A DNA stretch of 8,001 bases. Source: Thermoplasmata archaeon. Its GTDB lineage: Archaea > Thermoplasmatota > Thermoplasmata > Lutacidiplasmatales > UBA184. The translations under genes and the position numbers were made by a program. The notes beneath the pieces were generated by a model, which did not search any database, was not told where the DNA came from, and worked only from the letters and a program-made list of their open reading frames with translations. Shown in pieces: positions 6,438 to 8,001 of the stretch (its first letter is position 1; every line of letters starts with the position of its first letter). The stretch covers positions 1-8,001 of the forward strand of contig JASHSX010000141.1 of assembly GCA_030040865.1 (NCBI GenBank), written 5' to 3'.

Positions 6438-7632
6438 CGTCGACCGACCCGGCGAGCGCGTCCCGCAAGAGCTCGCGCTGGTCGCCGTGCATGAGCACGA
6501 CCTGCCGCGCGCCCGACTCCTTCACGACCCGGAGGAGCTCGGAGTGGCCCGCATGCGCCGAGAAGTCGAACTTCAACACCTCGCACGCGGGGTGGATCGT
6601 CGTCTCGTCGATCGTGAGGGTCCCCTCGTCCAACAGCTGGCGGCCGTTGGACCCGTCGACCTGGAAGCCGGTCAGGAAGATCGAGCTCTTCGCGTCCTGG
6701 TAAAGCTCCCCGATGTAGAAGAGTACCGGCCCGCCGTCGAGCATCCCGCCGGTCGTCACGATCACCTCGCCCTCCCGCAGCGCCTTGCGGCGGTCTCCGG
6801 GGTGCTCCACCACGTGTACGCCTTCGAGCGCCCGGCGGAACCGGCGCGAGTCGGCGAGGTACTCGGGCGCCGCCGCGTAGATCTCGTTAACCTTCCGGGC
6901 CATCCCGTCAAGGTACGTCTCGAAGCCGGACGCGGCGAGGCTCATCAGCACCTCCTGGGCGCGGCCGACGGCGAACGCCGGGACGATCACCTTGCCGCCC
7001 CGCTCGACGGTCTCCGCGACCTTGTCGCGGAACCGCCGCTCGGTCTCCTTGCGGTCCGGGTGCTCGCGCCCCGCGTACGTCGACTCCATCACGAGCACGT
7101 CGCATTCGAGCGGCTCGGCGCCGCTCACGAGATGGGTCGGGATCGCCTGGAGGTCGCCGGTGAACAGAACGTCCCGGTTCCCCCGGTACAGCATCATCGA
7201 CGCGCCGGGGATATGACCGGCCGGCGTGAGCTCGATCTCGATCCCGTGGTGACGGAACGTCCCGTGCCGGTCGACCGCCGTGTACCGACCGTGGAGCGAC
7301 TGGATGTCGTTGGTCGTGTACGGCGGCAGGTACCCCTCGAGGCGCGCGACCTTGAGGGCGTCCCGGGTGAGAAGGTCGGCGACGGCGATCGTCACCGGCG
7401 TGGCGACCATCCGGGTCTTCGGCAGACGGCTCAATAGCGGCGTCATCCCGGAGTGGTCGAGGTGCGCGTGCGAGAGGACCGCTACGTCCAGGTTGACCGG
7501 GGCGGGCCGCGGATACGACGGGGGGTCGGTCGGCGTCATCCCGTAGTCGAACAGCAGCGTGCGGCCCTGGTCGCGGACGACGAGACCAAGCGATCCGACC
7601 TCGGACGCGCCGCCCAAGAACTGGAACTCCAT
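6400..7632 (-). CDS. Beta-CASP metallo-beta-lactamase RNase, archaeal CPSF2-like
   Basis: This 410-residue protein is an MBL-fold, zinc-dependent ribonuclease of the beta-CASP family (COG1236, YSH1-like), expected to cut or trim RNA in the cytoplasm. Every core motif is present: HAHLDH (55-60) for motif 2, His140 in TPAGHIPGA, Asp160 in FTGDL, motif A Glu183 in ESTY, motif B His360 in FSAHAGH, and motif C His382 in LMHGD. PAFAVGRAQE (218-227) and IVTTGGML (291-298) are also family blocks. No N-terminal KH domains are present, which excludes the transcription-termination factor aCPSF1 and points to the shorter aCPSF2-type group. aRNase J is less likely because the long RNase J C-terminal domain is missing. 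The ATG at 7632 directly precedes the typical MEFQFLGGASEVG start. A TTATC box 26 bp upstream suggests a leaderless transcript. Confidence 0.95.
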   Translation of the reverse strand: MEFQFLGGASEVGSLGLVVRDQGRTLLFDYGMTPTDPPSYPRPAPVNLDVAVLSHAHLDHSGMTPLLSRLPKTRMVATPVTIAVADLLTRDALKVARLEGYLPPYTTNDIQSLHGRYTAVDRHGTFRHHGIEIELTPAGHIPGASMMLYRGNRDVLFTGDLQAIPTHLVSGAEPLECDVLVMESTYAGREHPDRKETERRFRDKVAETVERGGKVIVPAFAVGRAQEVLMSLAASGFETYLDGMARKVNEIYAAAPEYLADSRRFRRALEGVHVVEHPGDRRKALREGEVIVTTGGMLDGGPVLFYIGELYQDAKSSIFLTGFQVDGSNGRQLLDEGTLTIDETTIHPACEVLKFDFSAHAGHSELLRVVKESGARQVVLMHGDQRELLRDALAGSVDVILPENGKPFSV

Positions 7633-7714
7633 CGGCGGGCCGAGCGGACGCGGGAGATAACGTACTATGGGCCCTCGGCGCGAACGTCTAGTACTCCGCC
7701 CCCGGTCCTTGGCC
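7633..7714. promoter_or_regulatory. Divergent promoter region between the RNase and the inositol phosphatase genes
   Basis: This 82-bp gap separates two divergent genes and is locally AT-richer than its flanks. On the minus strand CGTTATCT (about 7655-7662) is centred 26 bp before the RNase ATG, the spacing expected for a leaderless archaeal transcript. On the plus strand two weaker boxes are possible: TACTAT (7663-7668), or CTAGTAC (7688-7694), centred about 25 bp before the GTG at 7715. No Shine-Dalgarno sequence is evident for either gene. Confidence 0.5.
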
Positions 7715-8001
7715 GTGGACGGTTCGACGCGGCCGGCGCTCGAGGTCCTCTTCCGGATCAGCGCCGCAGTGCATCAGGCGGTCCGTGAGGCGGCGGGCTC
7801 CCCGCGTCGCGCGGACGTCGTGGCGATGGGGGCGGACGGCTCGCCGACCGAGGAGCTCGACCGGGTCGCGGAGTCCGAGATCCTCCGCCGGCTCGACGAG
7901 GAGGGGGTCTCGTGGGACCTCCTGTCCGAGGAGATCGGCCTCGTGCGGCGCGGAGGGACGGAGACGCTGGTCGTCGATCCGATCGACGGCAGCTCGAACG
8001 C
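7715..8001 (+). CDS. Inositol monophosphatase / fructose-1,6-bisphosphatase family protein (5' part)
   Basis: The first 95 residues are visible before the right edge cuts the gene. From the GTG the protein begins VDGSTRPALEVLFRIS, a helix typical of the IMPase fold. GADGSPTEELDRVAESEIL (39-57) resembles the substrate/metal region of archaeal dual-activity IMPase/FBPase enzymes such as MJ0109. LSEEIG (70-75) supplies the metal-binding glutamate, and DPIDGSSN (88-95) is the family's metal and phosphate motif with Asp88 and Asp91. These enzymes hydrolyse inositol 1-phosphate and often fructose 1,6-bisphosphate with Mg2+. In archaea that can serve phospholipid inositol supply or gluconeogenesis. 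A TTG at 7709 is an in-frame alternative start adding two residues; GTG is preferred, and a box about 25 bp before it would fit a leaderless message. Substrate preference cannot be decided from the fragment. Confidence 0.9.
   Translation, partial: MDGSTRPALEVLFRISAAVHQAVREAAGSPRRADVVAMGADGSPTEELDRVAESEILRRLDEEGVSWDLLSEEIGLVRRGGTETLVVDPIDGSSN

Noticed and set aside
1..8001. CRISPR array, tRNA/rRNA genes, insertion sequence or phage region
   Set aside because: I saw no regularly spaced repeats, no tRNA-like cloverleaf in the short gaps, no transposase or integrase motifs and no terminal inverted repeats. Genes are housekeeping types with tight spacing.

Overview
The window looks like ordinary chromosomal DNA from a very GC-rich archaeon. 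The evidence is the split P-protein of glycine cleavage (separate gcvPA and gcvPB), a KH-less beta-CASP RNase of the aCPSF2 type, a Nog1-family GTPase, an archaeal-style inositol monophosphatase/FBPase, and AT-rich boxes about 25-40 bp before several starts, with few Shine-Dalgarno sites. A high-GC uncultured euryarchaeon, perhaps Thermoplasmata-related, is an inference; no rRNA or tRNA is present to place it.

Left part (1 to about 4460), all on the minus strand. A compact operon reads from right to left: gcvPA, gcvPB, an M24 Xaa-Pro peptidase gene and a phosphofructokinase gene that runs off the left edge. Each of the three junctions is a 4-bp stop/start overlap (ATGA, ATGA, GTGA), so the genes are probably translationally coupled. 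GcvPA and GcvPB form the PLP-dependent glycine decarboxylase. The T, H and L components are not in the window. The phosphofructokinase carries the Asp/Lys pair that marks pyrophosphate-dependent enzymes. A TATA-like box precedes gcvPA.

Middle part (about 4500 to 6437). A four-helix membrane protein of unknown function lies on the minus strand upstream of gcvPA. It is divergent from a plus-strand Nog1-type GTPase gene, whose product has a substituted G4 motif and a low-complexity C-terminal tail.

Right part (6400 to 8001). A complete beta-CASP RNase gene on the minus strand overlaps the 3' end of the GTPase gene convergently by 38 bp. It is divergent from the 5' end of an inositol monophosphatase/fructose-1,6-bisphosphatase family gene cut by the right edge. 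The 82-bp gap between these two holds candidate promoters for both.

There is no sign of a mobile element, CRISPR array, repeat array or defence system. Genes cover almost everything, and no gene-free stretch exceeds about 145 bp. The long plus-strand open frames opposite the left operon are high-GC antisense shadows. The notable points are enzyme-level and arrangement-level ones, not a new system.
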